Part shown: positions 24,686-32,552 of the stretch, piece by piece
Layout: the number at the start of each line of letters is the position of its first letter
Numbering within the stretch: the stretch's first letter is position 1
Assembly: GCA_949297365.1 (NCBI GenBank)
Contig: CASFSL010000023.1
Coordinates: forward strand, 1-46,152
Length of the DNA stretch: 46,152 nucleotides
From: an uncultured Bacteroidales bacterium
Lineage (GTDB): Bacteria; Bacteroidota; Bacteroidia; Bacteroidales; UBA932
Reading direction: 5' to 3'
The notes under the pieces: model-generated
What the model was told of the DNA's origin: nothing
Seen by the model: only the letters and a program-made list of their open reading frames with translations
The model's database searches: none
Program-made: the position numbers and the translations under genes

Positions 24686-26740
24686 ATGCGCTCATTCTGC
24701 ATCATATTTTTACTTTTACTGTCCTTGCAGACCGCCCTTGCGGTAAGGGCATACCCCTATCCGATACAGGTACGGCAGCCTGACGGGAGCACTATGACCA
24801 TATTGCTTCACGGAGACGAGTTCTTCCATTATGCCACGACCGCCGACGGAAGACACGTGCGAAAAGGAGCCGACGGCTTTTTCCGGGCCACGGGGACCGA
24901 TATCCCTGAGACTATGGCCATAAGCATACACAGAGAGAGAAATATCAGCAGGCTCAAGGCTTCCGGAGGTATACCGGTGCTGAGTACCGTTGTGACCGGA
25001 CAGATCAAGGCACTTGTGATTCCCGTCGAGTTTCCGGATGTCAAGTTCTCGGTACCTGACCCGCAGGCTCATTTCCACAATATGCTGAATACCCCCGGAT
25101 ACTCCGACAACGGAGCTACCGGCTCGGCCGTAGACTATTTCAAGGCCAACCTGCCTGAAAAGGACTTTGTGTTCGATGTCACAGCGCCTGTCACACTGAG
25201 CCGCTCATACGCCTACTACGGCGAGAATGACATAAGTACCCCTTCTGTCATCACATATGACGCCAAGATATCCGAAATGGTGGAAGAAGCCTGCTCACTC
25301 GTCAACGGTTCTGTAGATTTTTCCCAGTACGACAACGACAAGGACGGAAACGTAGATTATATCTTCCTGTACTTCGCCGGCTACAACGAGGCTGAAAGCG
25401 GGGACGAGAACGCCATCTGGCCCCAGACCTACAACATAAGTTCTTCCGGAATCAGGCTTGACGGAGTACGGCTGGGCCTGTTTGCCTGCTCATCAGAATT
25501 ATCCGGCAGCGACCTGGGCATGGAGGCGATTCCCTCCGGCATAGGGACATTCTGCCACGAGTTTTCCCATTTTCTGGGACTGGTGGACCTCTATGACACA
25601 GACCACGGAAGCGGAGGTATCAGCAAGTGCATGTGGGGCACACTCTCTATCATGGATGCAGGCAACTACAACAACTCCGGCAGAACTCCGCCCTACTTCT
25701 GCGCGATAGACCGGGAACTGGCCGGCTCGGCGAAATATATGGAAATAAAAACCGGAATGACCGTATCGCTAGAAGCCGTGAATCTCAACGGAACGGTCAT
25801 CAGAATCCCCACTGTCACCCCTGGAGAATACTACCTTATCGAGAACCGCCAGGAATCCGGCTGGGACTCCTACATAGGAGGCGCAGGCATGGTGGTTTAT
25901 CACATCGACAAATCGAGCAACATTGTGGACGGCATAACGGCAGCCGTAAGATGGAAAACAGGCTTGATAAACAACTATGCTCCGCATGAATGCGCCGACC
26001 TGGTGGAAGCCATGCCCGATGCGGGCTACATACAGCAGGTGTTCTTCCCGGGCCAGGCGGATATAAAGGAGTTCTCCGCAGCCGGAGATCCGGCATTCAT
26101 AGCGTGGAACGGCACTCCTGTCGGTATAAAGTTCACCAACATAGCCCTGAACAGCGGCATTGTCACATTTGATATTCTGGAGGACAATACGGAGATACTG
26201 CTTTCACCTATGAACTGTCATATCAAGGCCTTCCAGAACAAGGCCATAGCCGAGTGGGAATGCGGACGGCCCGGGACCTATCCGTGGAGCATTATATGGG
26301 AAAGAACCGATATACCGTCTACTATAGTCAGAGACACATCCTACGTCCGCCGGTATACATTCAGTCCTCTGGAGCCAAAGGCAGAATACAGATGCATGAT
26401 ATATCATATAGGAGAGCTCCGGAACGGAGACACCGTCGCACTGCGGTTCAGTACATCCGCACTCACCTCTCCTTACCCGTATATCGTTCTGGACAGAAGG
26501 TCATACAGAGCAGGCGACACTCTGGAACTGGCACTGAACAATCTCACCGAAGACCTTAGTTCCTGTACATGGTACGTCAACGGCAGCAGGACTGCCATGG
26601 ACCGCTATATTTTCAAAATTGCCGGCACTTACAAGATACAGGCCGTACTCGTATACGCCTCAGACGGCAGCAGCGAGTCGATTACCCGCACACTTAATGT
26701 AAAAGAAGCTGTTTTACCTGGAAATGATGAAGACTATTAA
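24686..26740 (+). CDS. M6-family secreted metalloprotease
   Basis: The 684-residue protein has a signal peptide (FLLLLSLQTALA), an N-terminal region RQPDGSTMTILLHGDEFFHY typical of M6 peptidases, and the zinc site HEFSHFLGLVDLYD (His291, Glu292, His295, Asp301). The C-terminal 200 residues look like a fibronectin-III or PKD-like module (SPYPYIVLDRRSYRAGDTLEL). Immune inhibitor A is in this family. ATG 24686 was chosen over 24665 because it begins the signal peptide. It overlaps the next lipoprotein gene by 17 bases. Confidence 0.9.
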   Translation: MRSFCIIFLLLLSLQTALAVRAYPYPIQVRQPDGSTMTILLHGDEFFHYATTADGRHVRKGADGFFRATGTDIPETMAISIHRERNISRLKASGGIPVLSTVVTGQIKALVIPVEFPDVKFSVPDPQAHFHNMLNTPGYSDNGATGSAVDYFKANLPEKDFVFDVTAPVTLSRSYAYYGENDISTPSVITYDAKISEMVEEACSLVNGSVDFSQYDNDKDGNVDYIFLYFAGYNEAESGDENAIWPQTYNISSSGIRLDGVRLGLFACSSELSGSDLGMEAIPSGIGTFCHEFSHFLGLVDLYDTDHGSGGISKCMWGTLSIMDAGNYNNSGRTPPYFCAIDRELAGSAKYMEIKTGMTVSLEAVNLNGTVIRIPTVTPGEYYLIENRQESGWDSYIGGAGMVVYHIDKSSNIVDGITAAVRWKTGLINNYAPHECADLVEAMPDAGYIQQVFFPGQADIKEFSAAGDPAFIAWNGTPVGIKFTNIALNSGIVTFDILEDNTEILLSPMNCHIKAFQNKAIAEWECGRPGTYPWSIIWERTDIPSTIVRDTSYVRRYTFSPLEPKAEYRCMIYHIGELRNGDTVALRFSTSALTSPYPYIVLDRRSYRAGDTLELALNNLTEDLSSCTWYVNGSRTAMDRYIFKIAGTYKIQAVLVYASDGSSESITRTLNVKEAVLPGNDEDY

Positions 26741-27155
26741 ACTTATACCCATATCACTCCTGCTCATCCTCTGCGCTGCGTCATGCAGGGAGAGAGCCAT
26801 TGAGATAGACTCTCTGGAGAAAGAACTGTTCCTCAGGGAAGAAGCAGAAGGCATATATAAGGACGGGAAAGCCCTGTTCCTTTTCAATCAGAAACTGCAC
26901 CAGAAAGCAGTAAACCCGAAACGTATCCAATACCGCATCCAGACTGACGAACAGGACACATGTCTCAATGTCATAATGGACGCCATACCGGAGACCGCCG
27001 GCGCGCATATCACCACATCGATAGACTTCAGGAGCCCCGGGGATCTCATATCCAGCATGAGCCATCTGGAATGCTCAAGGGTAAGCACGGACAAGATCTG
27101 GCTTTGGAATTCCGGAAGCCTGACAGGACTTATACTCAATAAATCAGGACTATAA
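26724..27155 (+). CDS. Small lipoprotein of unknown function
   Basis: The 143-residue protein has a lipobox with Cys21 (LCAASC) and a mostly polar body with a mixed alpha/beta composition. No domain is recognised. The 17-base overlap with the M6 protease gene suggests translational coupling, so it may partner or inhibit that enzyme (inference). Confidence 0.72.
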   Translation: MMKTIKLIPISLLLILCAASCRERAIEIDSLEKELFLREEAEGIYKDGKALFLFNQKLHQKAVNPKRIQYRIQTDEQDTCLNVIMDAIPETAGAHITTSIDFRSPGDLISSMSHLECSRVSTDKIWLWNSGSLTGLILNKSGL

Positions 27156-27162
27156 ACAAAAA

Positions 27163-27194
27163 GGACGGCCCGCAATCGGAACCGTCCCGTTTTC
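27163..27194. terminator. Terminator between the lipoprotein and H1-like genes
   Basis: GGACGG (27163-27168) and CCGTCC (27182-27187) form a 6-pair stem with a 13-base loop, followed by CGTTTT on the plus strand. It separates two convergent genes. Confidence 0.6.
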
Positions 27195-27212
27195 CGTTCA
27201 ATGCTGAGGGAA

Positions 27213-27386
27213 TTATTTTGAGAACTCAATAGAGGCTTTTCTGAAATCCTTCAGAAGCTTTGTCAGCTCAAGAGATGCCTTACGGGCACGTGTTCCGGCT
27301 GTCTTGTTACCTTTTTCGCACTGAGCTTCTGCATTCTTCTGGAAAGTCTCGATTTCCGCATTGATTTTTTCAATAAGTTCTTTCAT
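27213..27386 (-). CDS. Histone H1-like (Hc1-type) small protein
   Basis: The 57-residue product begins MKELIEKINAEIETF, continues with NAEAQCEKGNKTAGTRARKAS and ends in LLKDFRKASIEFSK. Many Lys and Arg residues and a helical N-terminus match the short Bacteroidetes 'histone H1' proteins, proposed DNA-binding or nucleoid proteins. A -7 box TATATTTG lies on this strand at 27421-27414. Unlike chlamydial Hc1 it lacks a long basic tail, so the DNA-binding role is uncertain. Confidence 0.83.
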   Translation of the reverse strand: MKELIEKINAEIETFQKNAEAQCEKGNKTAGTRARKASLELTKLLKDFRKASIEFSK

Positions 27387-27413
27387 ATTTTTGTTTATTT
27401 ATTTGATTTGGTT

Positions 27414-27461
27414 CAAATATAGCAATAATTTTCAAATCCTTAGCCAATTTTTATATTTTTG
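27414..27461. promoter_or_regulatory. Divergent -7 boxes (H1-like / MarC)
   Basis: Minus-strand TATATTTG (27421-27414) serves the H1-like gene and plus-strand TATTTTTG (27454-27461) serves marC. The latter has TTTC as a partial -33 box 20 bases upstream. Confidence 0.55.
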
Positions 27462-27489
27462 TGCTGTTTTATAGCGATATTTTTAAAAA

Positions 27490-28071
27490 ATGGACTTGAA
27501 TTTTAATTTCAAAGAGATATTCAGCGCCTTCATGGTCCTGTTCGCAGTGATAGACATAACAGGCTCCACCCCTGTCATCATAGGCCTCAAGGACAAAGGC
27601 CTTAAGGTAGAAGCCGGAAAAGCCGCGCTGCTCTCATCTGTCATATTCCTGCTGTTCCTCTTCCTCGGAGACGCCATACTGTCCCTTTTCGGCGTGGACA
27701 TCCAGTCATTCGCCGTGGCAGGCTCGATCATCATCCTCATACTGGCCTGCGAGATGGTTCTGGACATCGAGATATTCAAGTACCAGGGACCCGGCGGCTC
27801 CGCCACCGTCGTGCCCATCATATTCCCGCTCATAGCCGGAGCAGGAGCCCTTACCACCGTCCTCTCCCTGAGAGCCGAGTACCACGTCGAGAACATAATA
27901 GTGGCGATACTGCTCAACATGGTCATAGTCTATTTCGTACTCAGATACCTCAACATAGCCGAACGAATCCTCGGCAAGGGCGGGGTCTACATCCTCCGCA
28001 AGTTCTTCGGCATCATCCTCCTGGCCATCGCCGTCAAGCTCTTCACCGCCAACATCACCTCCCTTTTCTAA
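27490..28071 (+). CDS. MarC-family membrane protein
   Basis: The 193-residue protein has six membrane segments. The start FKEIFSAFMVLFAVIDITGSTPVI and the later VVPIIFPLIAGAGALTTVLSL are the two MarC half-repeats. MarC proteins were once thought to be antibiotic exporters; the function is unproven. It is the last chromosomal gene before the integrated element. Confidence 0.88.
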   Translation: MDLNFNFKEIFSAFMVLFAVIDITGSTPVIIGLKDKGLKVEAGKAALLSSVIFLLFLFLGDAILSLFGVDIQSFAVAGSIIILILACEMVLDIEIFKYQGPGGSATVVPIIFPLIAGAGALTTVLSLRAEYHVENIIVAILLNMVIVYFVLRYLNIAERILGKGGVYILRKFFGIILLAIAVKLFTANITSLF

Positions 28072-28559
28072 TGCCGGTCCGATATTCAGTCAACCATTCT
28101 CAAATATGATTTTGACTGGACACATGCCCTACATGGAGGACATGAAAAAAGGCACCCGAAAGTGCCTTAATCAACTTATTCCGGCCCTACAACTATCTGT
28201 AATGTCGTTTTAGAGTCTAATATTCTTCCTCGTTGAAACTTTCTAATAATTAACATAATTTATTATAAATCATTAATTTATATTTTAAAATTTGCTTACT
28301 TTTACAATTTTAGTCAGTTAATTTTCTTATCCATTCCCTTATATTCCTATACATCAAAGTCTTAATATAATCCTTTAAATTAAAATGTAACACTTTTATG
28401 TCGGCTGCACCCACCGATACAAGATTAAGTTAACACACTTGGAGATTTGATACACTTTCATTGCCACGCTGATTTCCGATTGCACATTTTCACGAGGATT
28501 TCCCCTTGGATATCTTTTCATTAGACTCCTTAATGATGCAGTGGGAAGGGGTGTTGTTA
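28072..28559. other. Gene-free left boundary of the element
   Basis: This stretch holds a CAGTCAA/TTGACTG inverted repeat (28088-28118), the left attachment repeat (28121-28237) and about 320 bases of AT-rich DNA with no credible gene. The AT-rich part could serve replication or excision, but no recognisable iteron or nick site is seen. Confidence 0.6.
28121..28237. other. attL: left direct repeat of the integrated element
   Basis: The sequence matches 38338-38462 with scattered differences and one length change. The identical 20-bp core TAATATTCTTCCTCGTTGAA lies at 28218-28237. If crossover was in the core, everything to its left is the original chromosome downstream of DUF2795, including a stranded terminator hairpin (AAGGCAC/GTGCCTT, 28149-28168). 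Confidence 0.85.
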
Positions 28560-29432
28560 TCACAACCTGCCATTGCAAGCGATAATGTCCGGCCACGCCA
28601 ACTTTTTCCGCCCCTTTGTAAAACGCAGCACAGCGGAAAGGTGATAGTAGAACATGGCTGTCAGAAATTCTTGGTCATATACCATATCTATATCCTGCAC
28701 CCTATTCACCTTACGGCAATAATCCTGTATCTCCGCATTGTTCTGATGCACCTCCAACCTATACAACCTTTTGGGATTTCCGTAGAATTCTTGAATATAG
28801 TACTTATGCGATACAGCCTCTATCTCCTTACCTTTATTATATACCTGCACCGTCAGCCCCTTGGACTTATCTTGCCTGGCTCTCGCTTGCTTTATCAGCA
28901 ATGAGGCCCCTTTCAAACGCTGCAAACTAGCAGAGTAAATCAACTTCAGATTATCTATCTCAACAGTCCTGTCCTTTATAGCCTTACCATTGATGATTGT
29001 AGTTATATCCTCACGATGCCACAGTCTCCTTACCAGCCGCACAATATCTGTTTTGATATCCATTGCCAAATCTATGGCTGTAAAGTTATGAAAAACCATA
29101 CCCATCTGCTCAGGAACAGCCAGTACCCTTCTCAATAATGGTGGATTATACAATACATAATTCTCCACTCTAAAAAACGCGAAGTTCCTCTCCTGATTAT
29201 CTCCATAGATACCGACTCCCACGGTCATTACTTTCCCGAGACTATCACCATTTTCCATCAAGACACCGTAAGCATATCTGAAATGATGACTGGTTTCCCG
29301 ACAGAATATATAATCACCATATTTCCTTCTCATTCCGGGATTTATCGCCATTAAATCCCCCAGCACCTCCGCACCAGCCTCGTAACACAACTTCAGTGCA
29401 TCTATTATAACAGAACCTGTCTCATGGGGCAT
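28560..29432 (-). CDS. Replication initiator / MOBT-like relaxase (Rep_trans type)
   Basis: The 290-residue protein shows the order of motifs seen in Rep_trans proteins: a D-x3-D segment (AIDLAMDIK, D121 and D125), a Y-x-K-x2-E motif (VQVYNKGKE, Y198 to E203) and a later RLEV (225-228). Plasmid Rep proteins of the pT181 kind and the relaxases Orf20 of Tn916 and NicK of ICEBs1 belong to this group. It could nick the element's origin for replication or transfer. It is shorter than usual (around 330-400), mainly at the N-terminus. The family call is by motif reading. Confidence 0.6.
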   Translation of the reverse strand: MPHETGSVIIDALKLCYEAGAEVLGDLMAINPGMRRKYGDYIFCRETSHHFRYAYGVLMENGDSLGKVMTVGVGIYGDNQERNFAFFRVENYVLYNPPLLRRVLAVPEQMGMVFHNFTAIDLAMDIKTDIVRLVRRLWHREDITTIINGKAIKDRTVEIDNLKLIYSASLQRLKGASLLIKQARARQDKSKGLTVQVYNKGKEIEAVSHKYYIQEFYGNPKRLYRLEVHQNNAEIQDYCRKVNRVQDIDMVYDQEFLTAMFYYHLSAVLRFTKGRKKLAWPDIIACNGRL

Positions 29433-29490
29433 TTGATTTGAAGTTTTTGCCCGTTATTTCCATAGAAATTAGCTAACCTAACTTCCCTTT

Positions 29491-29522
29491 CAAATATATA
29501 GTCGTTTTTTCGCAAAACCAAA
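29491..29522 (-). promoter_or_regulatory. Promoter of the Rep-like gene
   Basis: TTTG (29522-29519) and TATATTTG (29498-29491) on the minus strand are 20 bases apart. The gene's ATG is about 60 bases downstream. Confidence 0.6.
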
Positions 29523-29530
29523 CACATAAA

Positions 29531-29561
29531 GAAAAATCCGCCGGGACATTCCCGATGGATT
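29531..29561 (-). terminator. Terminator of the serine recombinase operon
   Basis: AATCC and CGGG blocks (29535-29545) pair with CCCG and GGATT (29551-29561) around a 5-base loop. Read on the minus strand, a T-rich stretch follows (TTTTTC). It insulates the Rep-like gene from the operon upstream. Confidence 0.75.
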
Positions 29562-29585
29562 GCAAACAAAGTCATACCCTATATA

Positions 29586-30236
29586 CTATAAGTATATCTT
29601 TAGTCGTTGAAGCGTGCCGATACTGGTGCCCGTTATTTTACTCACATTCCTCAACGAGATTCCTTTGCGGAGCAAGGTGATTTCCTTCGCGTACTGCTCG
29701 CGGTATGCGTTCTCGGATTTCCTGTATGTTGAGGGACGGCCCAACGGATGATTGTCCTTGTCCGCTTTCCTCTTGTTGAGGTATTCCGCGTACCCCATCG
29801 CCATGCGGCTCCTAATCATGCCGCGTTCCATCTGAGCTATTTCCAGCAGGAGGGTGCAGATGAGATGGCAGGTGGGATTAACCTCTCCTTTGGCGTTAAG
29901 TGTCTCAATGCCGTAGTTGGCCAGATAAAGACATACTTTCTTTTCGTTCAGCAGCTCTATGACCTTCAAGGCCTCCAATGTTGAACGCCCCAGCCGGGAT
30001 ATCTCCGTACACAGAATTTTGTCCACCCTGTTGGCCTCCACAAATTCAAGCATCTCCACTATCTCTTCCCTGTCCTCGTTCTTCTTCGCTCCGCTGACCT
30101 TGTTGGCGAAGATTCGGACAACATCCCAATTCCTACTCTTGGCGATGTCTGTCAGCGTAGCAACCTGATAATCGTAGTCCTGCTTCAATGTACTCACCCG
30201 GCACAGCAGACAAACCTTAACTGTCTCCATACCCAT
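29586..30236 (-). CDS. Small serine recombinase (resolvase/invertase type)
   Basis: The 216-residue protein has the resolvase catalytic fold: nucleophile Ser15 in CRVST, conserved Arg residues in EISRLGRSTLEAL, and the E helix around MERGMIRSRM. A C-terminal helix-turn-helix (ITLLRKGISLRNVSKITG) binds DNA. It could resolve replication dimers or invert a segment; no paired crossover sites were identified. The start at 30236 (MGMETVKV) follows the previous stop by four bases, while ATG 30230 is also possible. It is the last gene of a three-gene operon. Confidence 0.88.
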   Translation of the reverse strand: MGMETVKVCLLCRVSTLKQDYDYQVATLTDIAKSRNWDVVRIFANKVSGAKKNEDREEIVEMLEFVEANRVDKILCTEISRLGRSTLEALKVIELLNEKKVCLYLANYGIETLNAKGEVNPTCHLICTLLLEIAQMERGMIRSRMAMGYAEYLNKRKADKDNHPLGRPSTYRKSENAYREQYAKEITLLRKGISLRNVSKITGTSIGTLQRLKIYL

Positions 30237-30240
30237 TGTT

Positions 30241-30573
30241 CTAATATACCGCCACAATGTTCTCCCAGCGGAAACTACGCCAGTTTCCCTTCTCCACATC
30301 AAAATAGGCTGTGGTACAGTAAAATTCGCGGCTGTCACCGTTGCCGTTGATGTGCTTCCGTGCAAGTGATTTGTTGGTGGTGCCCCACGCCTCCCTCAAC
30401 TCTCCGTTTTTCTTCTGATACACGAAGTGGGCCACTCCGCCCCTCATCTGTCGCTTCAACGACTCCACCATCATGGCCTTTGCCCCAGCCATAAACTCGC
30501 TGTCGGTTCTCTTCGCGATGACTGCCATCCTTGTGATGGTTTGATTGTCGGTTGTGATAATCATTGTGCTCAT
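30241..30573 (-). CDS. SH3-like beta-barrel protein (DUF2693/WYL_2 type)
   Basis: The 110-residue protein has the DUF2693 pattern: GGVAHFVYQKKNGELREAWGT, a middle EFYCTTAYFDVEK and the ending GNWRSFRWENIVAV. Such proteins are common on Bacteroidetes conjugative and phage-like elements and have a small beta-barrel fold, with unknown ligand. ATG 30573 was chosen; the frame upstream overlaps the 89-residue gene. Confidence 0.8.
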   Translation of the reverse strand: MSTMIITTDNQTITRMAVIAKRTDSEFMAGAKAMMVESLKRQMRGGVAHFVYQKKNGELREAWGTTNKSLARKHINGNGDSREFYCTTAYFDVEKGNWRSFRWENIVAVY

Positions 30574-30604
30574 ATTCCTATGTTTAAATTGTTCATCCGT
30601 CTTA

Positions 30605-30874
30605 TTACGCAGCAAGGACGGCCATATACTCTTTGCGCTGTTCAGACACATTGATATTGTGTCCGCTGATGATGCTGCTTGTCTCCTCATATCGCAGCGT
30701 CCACAGACCGCGCAGTGCCCTTCTGACATCCTCATCATCAATGGTGTTTACGAGGCTGACGAAACTTCTCATGCCTGCCTTCGCACTGTCGTATCTCCAC
30801 TCATCGGCCATGCTCCAAAACCAATCAAAACTGTCTATCATTTTCAATGCTTTCTGTATCTTGTCCTGTGCCAT
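30605..30874 (-). CDS. Hypothetical protein of mobile-element type
   Basis: The 89-residue protein (MAQDKIQKALKMIDSFDWFW start, WTLRYEETSSIIS middle) has no domain I know. It is helical in composition. It heads the operon with the DUF2693 protein and the serine recombinase and is driven by a clear promoter at 30898-30929. Confidence 0.65.
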   Translation of the reverse strand: MAQDKIQKALKMIDSFDWFWSMADEWRYDSAKAGMRSFVSLVNTIDDEDVRRALRGLWTLRYEETSSIISGHNINVSEQRKEYMAVLAA

Positions 30875-30897
30875 ATCCTCTTTCTTTATTTGTATTG

Positions 30898-30929
30898 CAA
30901 AGATAATATTTATAGATTACTTATGCAAA
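30898..30929 (-). promoter_or_regulatory. Promoter of the recombinase operon
   Basis: TTTG (30929-30926), 20 bases, then TATCTTTG (30905-30898) on the minus strand. It is divergent from the regulator gene's promoter, so the Cro/CI-like regulator may bind the 127-base gap. Confidence 0.7.
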
Positions 30930-30970
30930 TTTTTGTAATACTATTTTATCTGTTTTTAATAATTTTAGAA

Positions 30971-30978
30971 TATATTTG
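30971..30978 (+). promoter_or_regulatory. -7 box of the regulator-methylase operon
   Basis: TATATTTG precedes the ATG at 31002 by 23 bases. A TCTG at 30949-30952 is a partial -33 element. Confidence 0.6.
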
Positions 30979-31001
30979 CATTACTTATAATTTAACTGTA
31001 T

Positions 31002-31310
31002 ATGGATGTACCTGAAAAGACTTATTTTGAGCAACATGCAGAGGAACTTCTGGGTAACGCAGGACTCAACAAGGCGAAATTCTCGGAGGCCATGGGGATT
31101 GCAAGACAGAATGTTTTGAAACTGTTTGAGACAAAGAATGTGCTGACACTCATTAAGGCAGCCGACATCCTCAAAGTACCCCTCTCCACCCTGATATATG
31201 GCAACCAATCCATAGATGGACACACAATAGATGGCTTTATAGATGTGGATGGGAAAATATTTAGAGTACGCAGCAAAAAGGACCTTGAAAATATCCTCTA
31301 CGCATTGTAA
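31002..31310 (+). CDS. Cro/CI-type helix-turn-helix regulator
   Basis: The 102-residue protein has an XRE-like helix-turn-helix (LNKAKFSEAMGIARQNVLKLFE, then LIKAADILKVPLSTLIYG) and a C-terminal small beta-hairpin region (IDVDGKIFRVRSKKDLENIL). This layout is common in Bacteroidetes mobile elements. It probably controls the divergent promoters at 30898-30978. The methylase gene follows two bases after its stop. Confidence 0.82.
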   Translation: MDVPEKTYFEQHAEELLGNAGLNKAKFSEAMGIARQNVLKLFETKNVLTLIKAADILKVPLSTLIYGNQSIDGHTIDGFIDVDGKIFRVRSKKDLENILYAL

Positions 31311-31312
31311 CC

Positions 31313-32173
31313 ATGAGTAAGAAGGTTGACAGCTATAAATATAATCCGTCACTATCTGTTGCTAAAAATGCCAAAAACAATGGTGTCAGTAAAGAAAACA
31401 TCCGCTATTATATTAAGACACGTAATATTAACAGGCGGCTTGAAGCTAAGATTAACATAGCTGAGGATATTCGCAAATTTATAAAAGTCCACCCGGATGC
31501 CGCAAAAACAGAGATAGCACGCTGCACAGGGTACAGTATCAACACTGTTAAAAAGTACTGGACTATTGTTGTCGGTAACGCCAATTTAGAACAATCAAAA
31601 ATTGGTGAAAAAATCGCCAAAAAAAGACTGCGAGAATATCACAACTTCTACGCCACTCACCCGAGCTGTATCTGCGACATTCTGAGGGTTGAGACATTCA
31701 ATCATTTTGTACTGGAACCGTTCTGCGGCATCGGAAGCATCTCAGAAGTACTGAAAGAATATGGGTACGAGGTTGAGAGCTATGACATCATTGACCGTGG
31801 TTACGGCAAGATTGGGGACTTCTTTGAAGTGGATTTTGAGGAGAACAGGTACGACATCCTTACCAATCCGCCATATACAGAAAATCTCACAGATATTATA
31901 AATCGGTGTATATCGCTGTGCCATAGCAAAGTGGCCCTGCTTATGCCGCTGCGGTATCTGTCAGGACTTGAAAGATTCAAAAGCATATATCAAATTCATC
32001 CTCCGGCAAGGGTCTATGTATATATGGAGCGTATCTGCATCGCACGAAACGCTGACTTTGAAAAATACAACGACCCGGGAGCCAACCGGGAAATTTATGC
32101 GTGGTATATATGGCAAAAAGACTATACCGGGGCCACGGAACTTCATTGGATACACAACGACAGGACAAGATAG
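31313..32173 (+). CDS. Orphan adenine-specific DNA methyltransferase with N-terminal HTH
   Basis: The 286-residue protein has methyltransferase motif I in EPFCGIGSISEV and the N6-adenine motif IV TNPPY. Before these lies a helix-turn-helix-like region (KTEIARCTGYSINTVKKYW). No restriction gene is adjacent, so it may act as a solitary methylase that marks the element, guards it from host restriction or controls replication. It is co-transcribed with the regulator. The target site is unknown. Confidence 0.75.
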   Translation: MSKKVDSYKYNPSLSVAKNAKNNGVSKENIRYYIKTRNINRRLEAKINIAEDIRKFIKVHPDAAKTEIARCTGYSINTVKKYWTIVVGNANLEQSKIGEKIAKKRLREYHNFYATHPSCICDILRVETFNHFVLEPFCGIGSISEVLKEYGYEVESYDIIDRGYGKIGDFFEVDFEENRYDILTNPPYTENLTDIINRCISLCHSKVALLMPLRYLSGLERFKSIYQIHPPARVYVYMERICIARNADFEKYNDPGANREIYAWYIWQKDYTGATELHWIHNDRTR

Positions 32174-32552
32174 TAGCTTTCGGCTGATTTAATTCTAATT
32201 TTGTAGGTCAATACCTCAAAATGAGTGCTCTCCGTTAACGGGAAATAACTATCTTTGCAGTGCCGGATTGTCCGGCATTACATACGGAAGTGTTTTCGTT
32301 ATGTCCTTTATAGAAAATGTGGTAGTTTTCAATGTGAGAGGACAGCGGACAGCACTCATTCTTGTGTAGGCTATGCGGTCAGGGTGTCTATTACCCTGCA
32401 ATACCTCATATCTATACGAGTGTGGGGTATTGGGTCTCGTTTATTCTCACAGGGTTCTACCACAACCTTCTATAAGGTAAACGGAATCGGCCTCACACTT
32501 TCTTTTTATGCAAACTCTTCCCCGGGGCCCGGAAGGCTTAAACTTCAATAAT
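32174..32552. other. Gene-free interval holding a structured RNA candidate
   Basis: The 379 bases between the methylase and the membrane operon have no credible gene. Nearly all of the middle part is taken up by inverted repeats (32220-32483), and a weak CTTCC/GGAAG hairpin (32516-32535) lies before the next ATG. Confidence 0.7.
32220..32490 (+). ncRNA. Candidate structured RNA with kissing loops, upstream of the membrane operon
   Basis: A -7 box TATCTTTG (32250-32257) would start a transcript near 32261. Hairpins in order: TGCCGGA/TCCGGCA (32261-32277); ACATA with CGGAA (32280-32289) against TTTTCG and TTATGT (32293-32304); GAAAA/TTTTC (32313-32330) with loop TGTGGTAG; CAGGGT/ACCCTG (32380-32398); CAATACC/GGTATTG, extended by wobble pairs (32399-32432); and CGTTTA/TAAACG (32438-32483). 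The TGTGGTAG loop is exactly complementary to CTACCACA (32457-32464), which itself lies in a small GGTT/AACC loop. A 15-base outer repeat (32220-32234, 32346-32360, one mismatch) encloses the first half. It could be a regulatory leader, an independent RNA, or a DNA origin. Confidence 0.5.

Noticed and set aside
28121-28237. tRNA gene as integration target
   Set aside because: No tRNA-like fold is visible; the shared core instead matches the end of the DUF2795 reading frame.
28396-28596. Short minus-strand open frame between attL and the Rep-like gene
   Set aside because: It overlaps the Rep-like gene end and has no start signal or domain.
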